Assembly (NCBI GenBank): GCA_016721015.1
Contig: JADKJL010000004.1
Location: 213,161 to 277,160, forward strand
DNA length: 64,000 nt
From: Lysobacterales bacterium
Lineage (GTDB): Bacteria > Pseudomonadota > Gammaproteobacteria > Xanthomonadales > Rhodanobacteraceae
Direction of reading: 5' to 3'
The first letter of the stretch is position 1; each line of letters begins with the position of its first letter. The notes beneath the pieces are model-generated. The model was given only the letters and a program-made list of their open reading frames with translations. It did no database searches and had not been told where the DNA came from. Shown piece by piece: positions 33,936 through 43,040 of this stretch. Made by a program: the position numbers and the translations under genes.

Positions 33936-35492
33936 ATGACTGCAGCCGCCGCCAGAAACAGCCAGACCCGCTCATTCACGACCATCTTCCTGATCGAAAT
34001 GTGGGAGCGCTTCGGCTATTACGGCATGCAGGCGCTGATCGTCTATTACATGGTCCAGCGTCTCGGATTTGCCGACGAGCGCGCGACCCTGGTCTGGGGC
34101 GCCGCAGCGGCCTTGATCTACGTCGCTCCCGCGATCGGCGGCTGGATCGGCGACAAGATTCTCGGCACGCGTCGGACGATGTTGCTTGGTGCGGCCATCC
34201 TCGCGGTGGGCTATGGCCTGATGGTGGTGCCGGGGGAGAGTGTCTGGTTCCTGTTCTGCGCACTCGGCGTGGTCGTCGTCGGCAACGGCTTGTTCAAGGC
34301 CAATGCCGGCAATCTCGTGCGCAAGATCTACGAGGGCGACGATTCGAAAATCGACAGCGCCTTCACGATCTACTACATGGCGGTCAATCTCGGCGCGATG
34401 ATTTCGCAGTTGCTGACGCCTTGGCTCAAGGATTACGTCAACGAGCACTATGGCAACGAGCTCGGCTGGCATGTCGCTTTTGCGGTCTGCGCAATCGGAC
34501 TGGTATTCGGCCTGGCCAACTACCTCCTCATGCGCAAGGCAATGTCGCACATCGGTTCGGATCCGGACGCGCGTCCGCTCAATTGGGGCAAGCTTGGCAT
34601 TGTCCTTGCGCTCGGCGTGGTGGCCGTTTTCGCCTCGGCCTATATCCTTGAGCATCAGGCCGTCGCACGTGCGTTCGTCTACGTTGCCGCGGTCACCGTT
34701 GTCGGCATTTTCGCCTGGCTGATTGCGACCGGTCAGCGTGGCGAGCGCGCTGGTTTGATCGCCGCGCTGGTGCTGGTCGTGCAGACGATGTTCTATTTCA
34801 TCTTCTATCAGCAGATGTCGACTTCGCTGAACCTGTTTGCGCTGCGCAATGTTGATCCCGCCTTCAACGTGTTCGGGGCGCATTTGTGGGACTGGTCTCC
34901 GGCGCAATTCCAGGCGTTCAATCCGATCTGGATCTTCATCCTGAGTCCGATCCTGGCCTGGGTCTATTCGGCGGCAGGGCGCAACAAGAAGGATCTGTCG
35001 ATTGCCGGAAAATTTGCGCTCGGCTTCGTGATTGTCGCCGCCGGCTTCTTCATCTACGGAGCGGCTGGCCATTTCGCCGACGACGCCGGCAAGGTGTCTT
35101 CGTGGCTGATGGTCTGGGGTTATGGTGCCATCTCGCTGGGCGAGTTGCTGGTCAGTGCACTCGGCCTGGCCATGATTGCGCGCTACGTGCCGGCGCGCAT
35201 GGGCGGCTTCATGATGGGCGCCTACTACGTCGCCTCGGGCGTCTCGCAGTATCTCGGCGGCGTCGTCGCGACCTATGCCAGCGTTCCGCAGGACATTACC
35301 GAACCACTGCAGACGCTGCCGATCTATACCAGCCTGTTCAACCGGCTCGGTTTCGCCGCCCTGGTCTGCGCGCTGATCGCGATTGCCGTGTTGCCACTGA
35401 TGAAGCGATTGTCGGCGACGCACAGCGCCGAGGCCGCGATCGCGCATTCGGGCGCAGGCGGCGGCACCCCGACAATTGCTTCGGAAGAATGA
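33936..35492 (+). CDS. POT/PTR family peptide MFS transporter (second copy)
   Basis: The 518-residue protein is another proton-coupled oligopeptide transporter, with EMWERFGYYGMQALIVYYMV carrying the ExxERFxYYG motif, IYYMAVNLGAMISQLLTPWL as the PTR2 motif, and GAISLGELLVSALGLAMIAR near the end. About 14 membrane helices are predicted by eye. It differs clearly from the copy at 25092 (longer central insert), so it is not a recent duplicate. The N-terminus is probably correct, since the helix-1 motif starts 25 residues in. The substrate is inferred to be small peptides. Confidence 0.92.
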   Translation: MTAAAARNSQTRSFTTIFLIEMWERFGYYGMQALIVYYMVQRLGFADERATLVWGAAAALIYVAPAIGGWIGDKILGTRRTMLLGAAILAVGYGLMVVPGESVWFLFCALGVVVVGNGLFKANAGNLVRKIYEGDDSKIDSAFTIYYMAVNLGAMISQLLTPWLKDYVNEHYGNELGWHVAFAVCAIGLVFGLANYLLMRKAMSHIGSDPDARPLNWGKLGIVLALGVVAVFASAYILEHQAVARAFVYVAAVTVVGIFAWLIATGQRGERAGLIAALVLVVQTMFYFIFYQQMSTSLNLFALRNVDPAFNVFGAHLWDWSPAQFQAFNPIWIFILSPILAWVYSAAGRNKKDLSIAGKFALGFVIVAAGFFIYGAAGHFADDAGKVSSWLMVWGYGAISLGELLVSALGLAMIARYVPARMGGFMMGAYYVASGVSQYLGGVVATYASVPQDITEPLQTLPIYTSLFNRLGFAALVCALIAIAVLPLMKRLSATHSAEAAIAHSGAGGGTPTIASEE

Positions 35493-35528
35493 CGCCGCAC
35501 AGCAAAGGACAACCCTGAGTGAATCCGC

Positions 35529-36251
35529 TCAGGGTTCAAGCCAGGCGGACCCGCCCAACTGACGAACCTGGCGTTCGATCCAGTTGGCGCGGCGCTGAAT
35601 ATAGGCCGAGGGTCGCTCGACATGCAGTTTGCGCGGGTTTGGCAACACGGCGGCGAGCAGGGCGGATTGCTGCAGGCTCAATTTTTGCGGTGAGCTGCGG
35701 AAATAGCGTTCACTCGCTGCAGCAACGCCGTAGACGCCATCACCGAATTCGGCGATGTTCAGATAAACCTCGATGATCCGGCGTTTAGGCCACAGCGCCT
35801 CGATCAGCACGGTGAAATACGCCTCGAAGCCCTTGCGCACGAAACTGCGCCCGTTCCACAGGAACAGGTTCTTCGCCACCTGCTGGCTGATCGTGCTGGC
35901 TCCGCGCAAGCGCTCGCCGTCCTCGGCATCGGCCAATGCGGACTGGATGGCTTCGACGTCGAAGCCGTGGTGGGTCGGGAATTTCTGGTCTTCGGATGCA
36001 ACCAGTGCGATCGGCAGGTTCGATGAAACTTCGGTAATCGGGGTCCAGCGATAGTGCAGGGTGAAATCCTGCTGCTTGTCGAAGAGTGCCTCGATCCGGC
36101 GTTCAATCATGAAAGCAGATGTTGGCACTGGTACGAAACGAAAGATCAAGACCAGCACGATGCTTGCAATGACCCATAGCAGCAGGGTGATGCCGATCCA
36201 TCGCACGATTCTGCGCAGAAGAGATTTTCGCTGGATTTTTCGAGATGTCAT
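35529..36251 (-). CDS. mtgA: monofunctional biosynthetic peptidoglycan transglycosylase
   Basis: MtgA polymerises lipid II glycan chains in the periplasm. The 240-residue protein has one N-terminal membrane helix (residues about 15-38, WIGITLLLWVIASIVLVLIF) and a GT51 domain with the catalytic Glu in ALVASEDQKFPTHHGFDVEA, then RGASTISQQVAKNLFLW, RSFVRKGFEAYFTVLIEALW and KRRIIEVYLNIAEFGDGVYG. No transpeptidase domain follows. The start at 36251 gives MTSRKIQRKSLLRR ahead of the helix, so the longer open frame is not needed. The gene is convergent with the POT gene, 36 bases apart. Confidence 0.95.
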   Translation of the reverse strand: MTSRKIQRKSLLRRIVRWIGITLLLWVIASIVLVLIFRFVPVPTSAFMIERRIEALFDKQQDFTLHYRWTPITEVSSNLPIALVASEDQKFPTHHGFDVEAIQSALADAEDGERLRGASTISQQVAKNLFLWNGRSFVRKGFEAYFTVLIEALWPKRRIIEVYLNIAEFGDGVYGVAAASERYFRSSPQKLSLQQSALLAAVLPNPRKLHVERPSAYIQRRANWIERQVRQLGGSAWLEP

Positions 36252-36290
36252 GCGCTCGATTGTGCCATCTCGGCTTTCGGCATGTCCGCG

Positions 36291-36324
36291 CAAAAAAACG
36301 GGCGCAGATTTCTGCGCCCGTTTT
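36291..36324 (-). terminator. intrinsic terminator of the subtilase gene
   Basis: On the minus strand a perfect 14-base stem (AAAACGGGCGCAGA with its complement) closes a 2-base loop and is followed by a run of T. It lies 27 bases downstream of the stop at 36352 and separates the subtilase from mtgA. Confidence 0.85.
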
Positions 36325-36351
36325 CCGCTTTTCAAACTTGCGGGACTTTTA

Positions 36352-39300
36352 CTACAGCGGAGTGCACATGTAAGCCGAACTCGCCGGTTCGAATCCGTCG
36401 AAGAAGATGCGATCGCTGCTCAGGCGGATCTCATCGATAAAGGCACCGCCGACTTCGAAGCCGCCGTCCGACGAGAAGCGCCAGCGAAGCTTGATGGACT
36501 GCCCGGAATAGGCGGCGAGACTGGCCGAGAAATTCTGGAACGAAGCCGCGGCGGTTTCATCGGCCGGCGTCGCTGAAGTCGATCCTCCAAATCCGGGAGT
36601 TCCCAACGGATATCCGCAAGCATTGCCTGCATTGGTGATCGTGCCTGCTGACGGATAGCCTCCAATCGGTGCCAAGCTGATCCATGTGCCACCGCCGTTC
36701 GTGGAAACCTCGAGTGTCAGGAGATCCCAGCCATGTTCGATGTTGTACTTCATCTTGAAATTGAGCGTGGCGCCCGGTTGAACCTGGATCGAAGGCGTCG
36801 TCATCGCCCCGCAGGTGCTGGCCGGATAGGTAGCTCCGTCCGCACCGCTGTGGAAGCTCAACGTGCCGGCCGTTGCAGCCGTGTTGGTGACCTGCCACGG
36901 CGATTCGAGATTCGAATACACGTGGGTGTCGCCATCCTCCAGGTAGAAATTGCCGTCAACCCCATTCGAACCGACCGCAGTACCGACGACGGTCTGGCTG
37001 ATTGGCGCCATGTTGCCTTCGGAATCTTCGGCCAGCACCTTGTAGTAATAGGGTGCTGCGGGCAGAGCCGAAATGTCGTCATAGTTCGCGCTGGTCAGCC
37101 CGGTGGCAATCGTGGCCGGTGATGTGAAGTACGGACTGGCTGAGCGCTGAACCGAATAGTTCATGGTTGGCGACAGCGGACAGCTCGAAGTGGCGGGGGT
37201 CCAGTTCAATGCAACCCGGCAGCTTGCATTGAGTGTCGATCCGCCAACAAGACTGCTTGAGTCAAAATTCGGCTGGAGTGTGCAGGGGCCGCTGTAAGAG
37301 AGGTCGACGCAAGTGGAAACGGCTCCTTCGACATCGTTGCTGATGCCGCGAACGCGATAGGCGTAGCCGTAGCCGCCTTGCGATGTCGGATCAAGAAGGG
37401 GACTCGATGCACCCGAAGAGACGAGACGGAAATCGCCAGCGGCCGCTGTCGCGCAGGTTCCCGCTGCGCGATAGAGCTGGAAGCCTTGGGCGCCACCGCT
37501 GGCGCTGAAGGTGATCGAAGCGCCGCCGCCAGAAGATGACGCGCTCAAGCCGGTCGGTGCCGGAAATGCCGTTGCATCCGGCAAGCCGAATCGTCCAGAT
37601 ACGGCGAGTGCATAGCCTTGCCGACTCGTATTGGGGCGGGTGCCGCCCGGAATCGCGGTGCCTTTCACGCGGAAGGTGTAGGAACCGGCCGCGGGAGCGG
37701 TCAGGCGCACCTGCTCGACGGTATTGCGAATGTCCGCAATGCCGCCGGTCGTGGAAACGCCGGATGAGAACACGTTGCCGAGGTAGACCGCAGCGCCCGG
37801 ACCCACAACCTCGAGATCGAGGTTGTTGACCAGGGTCAGCGCAGCACCACCGATCGCCTCGGGGTCGTACCAGGTGAGCGTGGCCCGAAGTTCCTGTCCA
37901 GCCTGCACGTTGGCGATCACATATTCGTTGACATCACCGGTTTCCAGGCCGGATACGTTGGTGCGTTCAAAGATGCGCAAACGACGGTTGTCATCGCCAA
38001 AGGTGCTCGGTGTCGTTGCAAACCAGAGGTTGGAATCTGTCCAGCCGCGACCCCAGCCGTAGTTTCCCGTTGAGAACTGGTCGGTCGGCGTTGTGTTGGA
38101 GTTGAGCACCGGGTTCGTTCCATTGAGCAGGACCGCCTTGAGTGCCATGCCGCTGGGATTGTAGGAATCCACTGGGGTCTTTGATCCGCGCGGATAAAAC
38201 CCTTCCGTGAAGAACTGGCGCACGAGCCCTGCATTACCGGCGATCGTGGGCGCAGCCATGGATGTTCCGGACAAACCCTTGGACACGGCGGCTTCAATGG
38301 TGGCGGTGGTGCTGGAATCACCAGAAGCAGAAATCACGCTGCTTCCCGGGGCCATGATGTCGGGTTTGATGCGACCGTCGGTGGTCGGCCCGCGGCTTGA
38401 ATAGCTGGCCACGACCTTGCTGCCCGCATGTGCCAACGCGCCAACCGTGATGGCGTTCTTGGCATTGCCTGGGGAGCCGGTAGTGGTTGCGCCGCTGCCG
38501 TCGTTGCCTGCCGAGACGACAAAAATCATGTCCTCGAGTGTCGACAATGTCGTATCGACTACGCGATCGCTGCCGCTGTAGGCGCCGGCGCTGGAACTGC
38601 CCCAGCTCGCGCTGTGGATTCGGGCGCCGGCGTCACGTGCCTGGCGCAGTGTGCCGCCGAGATTGGTGATGGACAAGCAGCCGGACGTGTCGTTGCCGAT
38701 ATCCTGGAACAGCAGTTGCGCGTTGGGTGCCATGCCATCCGCCAGCTCATGGCCCGAAGAGGTTGGCGTCGATGCGGTGTAGGTGGTCGCACCCACCATG
38801 CCGCCGGCATCGCCGGCGATCGTTCCGCTGGTGTGCGTGCCATGATAGCTCGTGGAAGATCCGCCTGGACAAGTGGAATTGTTGTCATAGGCTTCGGCGC
38901 CGGGTTGCACCCAGTAGGCATAGACCTTGTTGTCTGGATGAGCTGCGCCAAGAGCGGGTGGCACCGGAGTATCGGCCGTCGTGATCTCGGTGTGATCGCC
39001 GAGTCCCTTGTTGAGAGTGGTGAACCAGGCCTCGTTGGCATCCAGTCCGGAATCGGAGATGCTGATGATCTGGCCACTGCCAAACAAGCCGTGGTCCCAC
39101 AGCGGCTCGCGACCGGCCTCGATAGCGCCGCTTCCCGCCGTGCTGGTAGTCGGCGAATTGCCCTGAATGACACCGATGCCTGCGGAATTGTTGACATATT
39201 CCTGCAAATGCGGCGCGACCCAGGCGACACTGTCTTCGGCGGTTGCGGAGCGAACCAGCCGATCCAGGCCGGCCTCGTCGATGTGTACTCGTACAAACGG

Positions 39301-39903
39301 CACGGATTCGCTTTCGGCGACAGAAACGACGGACACACCGGGCACCTTGCCGAGTGCAGAGCCAATCCGGCTTGCCGATTCACCCGCAAAACCGAAAACA
39401 TCGATTTCCAGGCCACCTTGTGGAGCGAGGGCGAGGTTGTTGCGCGCATCAATCCAGAGCGCTGGATCAAGCTTTTGTCCCGGCTGATAGATGCCAACCC
39501 AGCGCACCGAGGAGTCCGCGCGCAATTCGCTCAAGGCGTTCCTGCCGAGGCGCACCTGATAGGCGTTGTTCGGGACATAGCCGAGGAAGGTCACTCCGTT
39601 CTTTTCGAGGCGCTGGCGAGACTTCGCGGGATCACTCTTGAACTGCACGATTGCATAGCGGCCCGATTCGACATCGGCCGCAGCACCGGTTGATGAAAAG
39701 TCGATTCGCTGTGCCGTTGGGTCAATCAGACCCGAACGGAGCAAAAGCAGGTGGCTGTCGCCGGCACGTGCGTTGGTCAATTGCTCAGCACCCACCACAT
39801 TCGGCGCGACGCTCTGGAGCGTGCCCGGCGCAGCCTGTGCATTGCCGAGCGCAAACAGGATCGCTGCGGCGAGCGCCGAGCGAGCTAGAATTTTCGATTT
39901 CAT
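36352..39903 (-). CDS. large secreted S8 (subtilisin-like) serine peptidase
   Basis: The 1183-residue protein starts with a signal peptide (SKILARSALAAAILFALGNA). A propeptide-like region follows to about 240, with a peptidase core at about 265-660. The catalytic residues are visible: Asp near 284 (GQIISISDSGLDANEAW), His near 354 (SYHGTHTSGTIAGDAGG), Asn in VVSAGNDGSG near 467, and Ser near 548 (GLSGTSMAAPTIAGNAGLVR). The rest is beta-rich, with fibronectin-type or sandwich modules (TGLSASSSGGGASITFSASG; YYYKVLAEDSEGNM) and a MAM/jelly-roll-like end (GATLNFKMKYNIEHGWDLL). The C-terminus carries SSDRIFFDGFEPASSAYMC, a GFE-type tail shared in part with the FG-GAP protein at 55807. It is exported, probably for protein degradation outside the cell. 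Confidence 0.9.
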   Translation of the reverse strand: MKSKILARSALAAAILFALGNAQAAPGTLQSVAPNVVGAEQLTNARAGDSHLLLLRSGLIDPTAQRIDFSSTGAAADVESGRYAIVQFKSDPAKSRQRLEKNGVTFLGYVPNNAYQVRLGRNALSELRADSSVRWVGIYQPGQKLDPALWIDARNNLALAPQGGLEIDVFGFAGESASRIGSALGKVPGVSVVSVAESESVPFVRVHIDEAGLDRLVRSATAEDSVAWVAPHLQEYVNNSAGIGVIQGNSPTTSTAGSGAIEAGREPLWDHGLFGSGQIISISDSGLDANEAWFTTLNKGLGDHTEITTADTPVPPALGAAHPDNKVYAYWVQPGAEAYDNNSTCPGGSSTSYHGTHTSGTIAGDAGGMVGATTYTASTPTSSGHELADGMAPNAQLLFQDIGNDTSGCLSITNLGGTLRQARDAGARIHSASWGSSSAGAYSGSDRVVDTTLSTLEDMIFVVSAGNDGSGATTTGSPGNAKNAITVGALAHAGSKVVASYSSRGPTTDGRIKPDIMAPGSSVISASGDSSTTATIEAAVSKGLSGTSMAAPTIAGNAGLVRQFFTEGFYPRGSKTPVDSYNPSGMALKAVLLNGTNPVLNSNTTPTDQFSTGNYGWGRGWTDSNLWFATTPSTFGDDNRRLRIFERTNVSGLETGDVNEYVIANVQAGQELRATLTWYDPEAIGGAALTLVNNLDLEVVGPGAAVYLGNVFSSGVSTTGGIADIRNTVEQVRLTAPAAGSYTFRVKGTAIPGGTRPNTSRQGYALAVSGRFGLPDATAFPAPTGLSASSSGGGASITFSASGGAQGFQLYRAAGTCATAAAGDFRLVSSGASSPLLDPTSQGGYGYAYRVRGISNDVEGAVSTCVDLSYSGPCTLQPNFDSSSLVGGSTLNASCRVALNWTPATSSCPLSPTMNYSVQRSASPYFTSPATIATGLTSANYDDISALPAAPYYYKVLAEDSEGNMAPISQTVVGTAVGSNGVDGNFYLEDGDTHVYSNLESPWQVTNTAATAGTLSFHSGADGATYPASTCGAMTTPSIQVQPGATLNFKMKYNIEHGWDLLTLEVSTNGGGTWISLAPIGGYPSAGTITNAGNACGYPLGTPGFGGSTSATPADETAAASFQNFSASLAAYSGQSIKLRWRFSSDGGFEVGGAFIDEIRLSSDRIFFDGFEPASSAYMCTPL

Positions 39904-40352
39904 CTGTATCCCCGATTGAGTCAATAGTTGGAGTGTTGCAATGGATCTACACGCATCCTGGCGATCTGGCTTGCTTTGGTGGATGACCTGGCTGGCACCG
40001 ATGATGAGCCGAGCGACGAGTCATGCGCCATAAGATAGCCCAGGGACGGCCAGCGAAGAGCTCCTGATTTTCGATAATGCCTCGGCCGAGCGACGGGTGA
40101 TTCCGTCCAGGGGCGGATTTGGTGCTTACTTGCGAAGTGGCTTGGTGCGCCGGGTCGTGACGCGCCGATGGATTCCTCGAAGCGGCAGCGTTGCCGGTGC
40201 CTGGGGCATTGCCATAGCCATCATTCTCCGATTCGATGGGCGCGATTGCTTGCCGCCGGGTGAGTCTCGGACTTGCGAGCAAGCCATGATCGTGTCTTGC
40301 ATCCGTTCCGGGAGTCCGCATTTTGATCAGCCATATCAACCGTCCGCGCGCC
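39904..40352. other. intergenic region between divergent subtilase and hslO
   Basis: About 449 bases with no supported gene. It must hold the promoters of both genes. A short plus-strand frame from 40097 has no ribosome-binding site or family match and is not called. Confidence 0.5.
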
Positions 40353-41234
40353 ATGAACTCGAATGATGACAAGGTTTATCCATTCCACTTGCAGAGTGCC
40401 GCCGTTCGCGGCCACATAGTCCATCTGGAATCGAGCTGGCAGGAAATTCTTGCCCATGCCGACTATTCACCCCAAGTGAGTGCATTGCTCGGAGAATCGC
40501 TCGTCGCGAGTGTGCTTTTTGCAGGGGCGCTGAAGTTCGAGGGCAGGCTGTCGATCCAGCTTCGCAACGCCGGGCCGCTGAAACTGCTGTTTGCGGAATG
40601 CACGCATGATGGTGCCGTGCGCGGCATTGCGCGTTGCGATGAGGATGCCACGGAGCGGCCGATCAATCTTTCCACTCCGCAAACGCAGCTCGTGATCACC
40701 ATTGAAAACCAGCAGACCGATCACCGCTATCAGGGCCTGGTTGCAGTCGAATCGGCAACCTTGGCCGGCGCGTTCGAGGCCTATTTCGAGCGTTCGGAAC
40801 AGCTGCCATCGCGAATCATCCTGGCCGTGCGAGAGGGGCGTTGCGCCGGCATCATGGTGCAGAAGATTGCGCAAACAGATGCTGCAGATGACCACGATGC
40901 CTGGAATCGGGTAGGCCATCTGCTGGCCACGCTGAGCAATGCGGAACTGCTTGATCTGCCGGTCGATGCGCTTTTGCTGCGTCTGTTTCATGAGGAAGGT
41001 GTGGTTCTGCACGAGGGTCGGCCCTTGCGCTTCAGCTGCAGTTGCTCCCGCGCCCGCGTGCTTGGCATGCTGCGGACACTCGGTCACGAGGAAGCTTTCG
41101 CAGGCCTCGACGCGCAAGGAAAGTTGCGCGTGACCTGCGAGTTCTGCAATCGCGACTACGTGCTTGATGAAGTCGATCTCGCCAGCCAGTTCGCCGACGT
41201 TCCCGAGGCTCCCGGCCCGTCGACCACGCAATGA
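40353..41234 (+). CDS. hslO: 33 kDa chaperonin Hsp33
   Basis: Hsp33 is a cytoplasmic redox-regulated holdase chaperone activated by oxidation. The 293-residue protein ends with the zinc-binding cysteines of the family, CSC (FSCSCSRARVLGMLRTLGHE) and CxxC (RVTCEFCNRDYVLDEVDL). The N-terminal folded part matches well: SPQVSALLGESLVASVLFAG, LKFEGRLSIQLRNAGPLKLL. The start at 40353 (MNSNDDKVYPFHLQ) is the first ATG; the TTG 30 bases upstream is less likely. It lies alone after a long gap. Confidence 0.96.
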   Translation: MNSNDDKVYPFHLQSAAVRGHIVHLESSWQEILAHADYSPQVSALLGESLVASVLFAGALKFEGRLSIQLRNAGPLKLLFAECTHDGAVRGIARCDEDATERPINLSTPQTQLVITIENQQTDHRYQGLVAVESATLAGAFEAYFERSEQLPSRIILAVREGRCAGIMVQKIAQTDAADDHDAWNRVGHLLATLSNAELLDLPVDALLLRLFHEEGVVLHEGRPLRFSCSCSRARVLGMLRTLGHEEAFAGLDAQGKLRVTCEFCNRDYVLDEVDLASQFADVPEAPGPSTTQ

Positions 41235-41576
41235 CATGGGACACGGCCGCCCGCGCCAAATCAATGGCAAGGCCCCGGCGGTGGATCCGGTTCAGGTTCG
41301 CCAGCGTTCCTTGGTCTCCACCCGAGCGACCCCGTCCGAGCCGGCGGGTGCGCCGAAAACGGAACTTGGTTGGCCTGTTTGAATTTCGACCGGAAACTCC
41401 TGCTTATTCAAGCGCTACCGGGCCATAGTTGAGACGCATTAGACTGTTTGTTTTTCGTAAAACCGCGTACACTGGTGGCGCAAGATCGGTCATGAAACAC
41501 GCTTCGACAGTTTTGTGGCCGGGGAACTTGAAAAGCTCCGTGTAGTCTCCTGACACCCATCGACCGGATCTGCCTG
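41235..41576. other. intergenic region upstream of a secreted hypothetical gene
   Basis: No gene is seen in these 342 bases. A sigma-70-like pair, TGTTTG (41439) and TACACT (41467) with about 17 bases between, could be a promoter for the following gene, at low confidence. Confidence 0.4.
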
Positions 41577-42629
41577 ATGTTGTCGCGCATTGCCCTAATC
41601 GTGTTGTCTCTGCTGCTGTCGGTCAATGCCGTCGCGCAGAAGATTGCACCTGCGACTTTGGTCGATGCCCAGCGCCCGTTGTTTGATCGCCTGCTTTCGA
41701 TTGAGGTTGGCGCGCCGTTGGCCGGCAGTTCCGGCCAGGTGGTTCCCTTGTGGGCCAGTCCGGACGGGCGCTTGCTCGCGATCGTCGCGCTGTCGCGTGG
41801 TAGCGGCGCGCCAGCCTTGCCGCCATCGCCGACGTTTGGCGGTGTGTCCGATCTGCGGATCGTAGATGCGACGGATTTGTTTTCCACTGGTCTGCGTTGG
41901 CGAGTGGGGCACGGTTTCCGGGCCGATCTTGCGCTGGGCCAGCAAGTGGTCTCCCCGCTTTCCTACGGTTTTGCGAATCAGGCGAGTTGCGTTTCGAGTC
42001 CCTGCTTCGGCGATAAATCCCAGTCGGGCGCCACGGCGGCACTGACAACCAGTCTCGGCTTGGGTTGGGCATCGCTTTCTGGGCTCGGGCCCGACTTGTC
42101 GTTTGGATTGTCCTGGCTGAGTGCCGACAATCAGCAACTGCCGCTGCTTTCAAGCTCCGTCGCCGGTTCGAGTCCGATTGACTTGGCCGTGATTGACGTG
42201 CCCGGTCTGATCGACTATCACTTGCAATCCTCGCGTCGGTTGAGTGCTCGGGGTGTCTGGCCACTCGGTCAGGAGAAAATGATCGATTTGAGCGCGGCCT
42301 TGGGGCATGCCACGCTTTCGCCGATCTGGTATGGCCTTGATGATTCGAGGCTGGCGATCGATCAGGCTTCGCTCGGGCTCGGATTGGTCAATGGCTCGCT
42401 GCGTGGCAGCATCGTCGGCCGAATCAACAGCATCGATGCGCCGGCGCAGATGGGGAATCGTCGTTGGAGCGCGATTGATCTTGGCGTTTCATGGCGCACG
42501 CCGTGGCGTGGCGAGGTGACTGTTGGCGCCCAGAATGTGTGGTCGAACACGCTTGATTCGACAGCTCCCCGCGAGTCCGATCCCGGCCAGGCGCGCATGC
42601 CCTACGTCCAGTATCGGCAGGATCTCTGA
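41577..42629 (+). CDS. exported protein of unknown function, beta-barrel-like
   Basis: The 350-residue protein starts with a signal peptide (MLSRIALIVLSLLLSVNAVA). The mature part is rich in short alternating beta strands with Gly/Ser turns (ATAALTTSLGLGWASLSGLG; LSFGLSWLSADNQ; QASLGLGLVNGSLRGSIVG), as in outer-membrane barrels. A segment around residue 280 contains YVQYRQDL-type ends. It is not recognised as a known family. It lies next to the TonB receptor locus but runs in the same direction with 411 bases between, so a link is unproven. Confidence 0.7.
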   Translation: MLSRIALIVLSLLLSVNAVAQKIAPATLVDAQRPLFDRLLSIEVGAPLAGSSGQVVPLWASPDGRLLAIVALSRGSGAPALPPSPTFGGVSDLRIVDATDLFSTGLRWRVGHGFRADLALGQQVVSPLSYGFANQASCVSSPCFGDKSQSGATAALTTSLGLGWASLSGLGPDLSFGLSWLSADNQQLPLLSSSVAGSSPIDLAVIDVPGLIDYHLQSSRRLSARGVWPLGQEKMIDLSAALGHATLSPIWYGLDDSRLAIDQASLGLGLVNGSLRGSIVGRINSIDAPAQMGNRRWSAIDLGVSWRTPWRGEVTVGAQNVWSNTLDSTAPRESDPGQARMPYVQYRQDL

Positions 42630-43040
42630 TCCCTCCCCGCCATTTCGAAACGGTTGGGACATCCTGCTGCGGGCAGTCAAGGTTGGAGGAGCTCCTCCGC
42701 ATCAGCCTGGGCCCCAATCCGCGGCCGTTGTTGGTACAAAGCCCTGTTGCTGACGGTCCCTGATCGAAGATCCACTGCGACGCGACGTGGCCTGCCCATG
42801 TATTCGCCAATAACTCCTTGAATCAAAAGAAATTAACGTGGTTTGATCGAGCCTTGTTAAATGCGCGATCAGGGATTCCAATAACGTGAGAATGTTGTTA
42901 GTATCCCGCAAATGCCAGCAGCCGTTTGGGCTGTTTTTGGCTACCCAGCAGCAGGGAACGGATCACACAAAGTTCCTTTCCGCGCAACGACCCGATTCCG
43001 TGTCACCAGTAACACCACTCTAAAAACGTTGGAGAGCGTA
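42630..43040. promoter_or_regulatory. leader region of the TonB-dependent receptor
   Basis: This 411-base stretch holds no gene. It contains a perfect 14-base palindrome GGAGGAGCTCCTCC at 42685-42698 and an AT-richer zone from about 42825 to 42905 just before the receptor, where its promoter probably lies. No riboswitch fold was recognised. Confidence 0.4.

Noticed and set aside
33972..35447. Long minus-strand frame opposite the second POT gene
   Set aside because: The His/Gln/Asp/Arg-rich translation without hydrophobic or catalytic patterns is the reverse image of a membrane protein gene.
38428..39693. 421-codon plus-strand frame opposite the subtilase
   Set aside because: It has no signal, motif or start context, and the catalytic region of the subtilase occupies the other strand.
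40097..40366. 89-codon plus-strand frame before hslO
   Set aside because: There is no ribosome-binding site or recognisable domain, and its end overlaps the hslO start in another frame.
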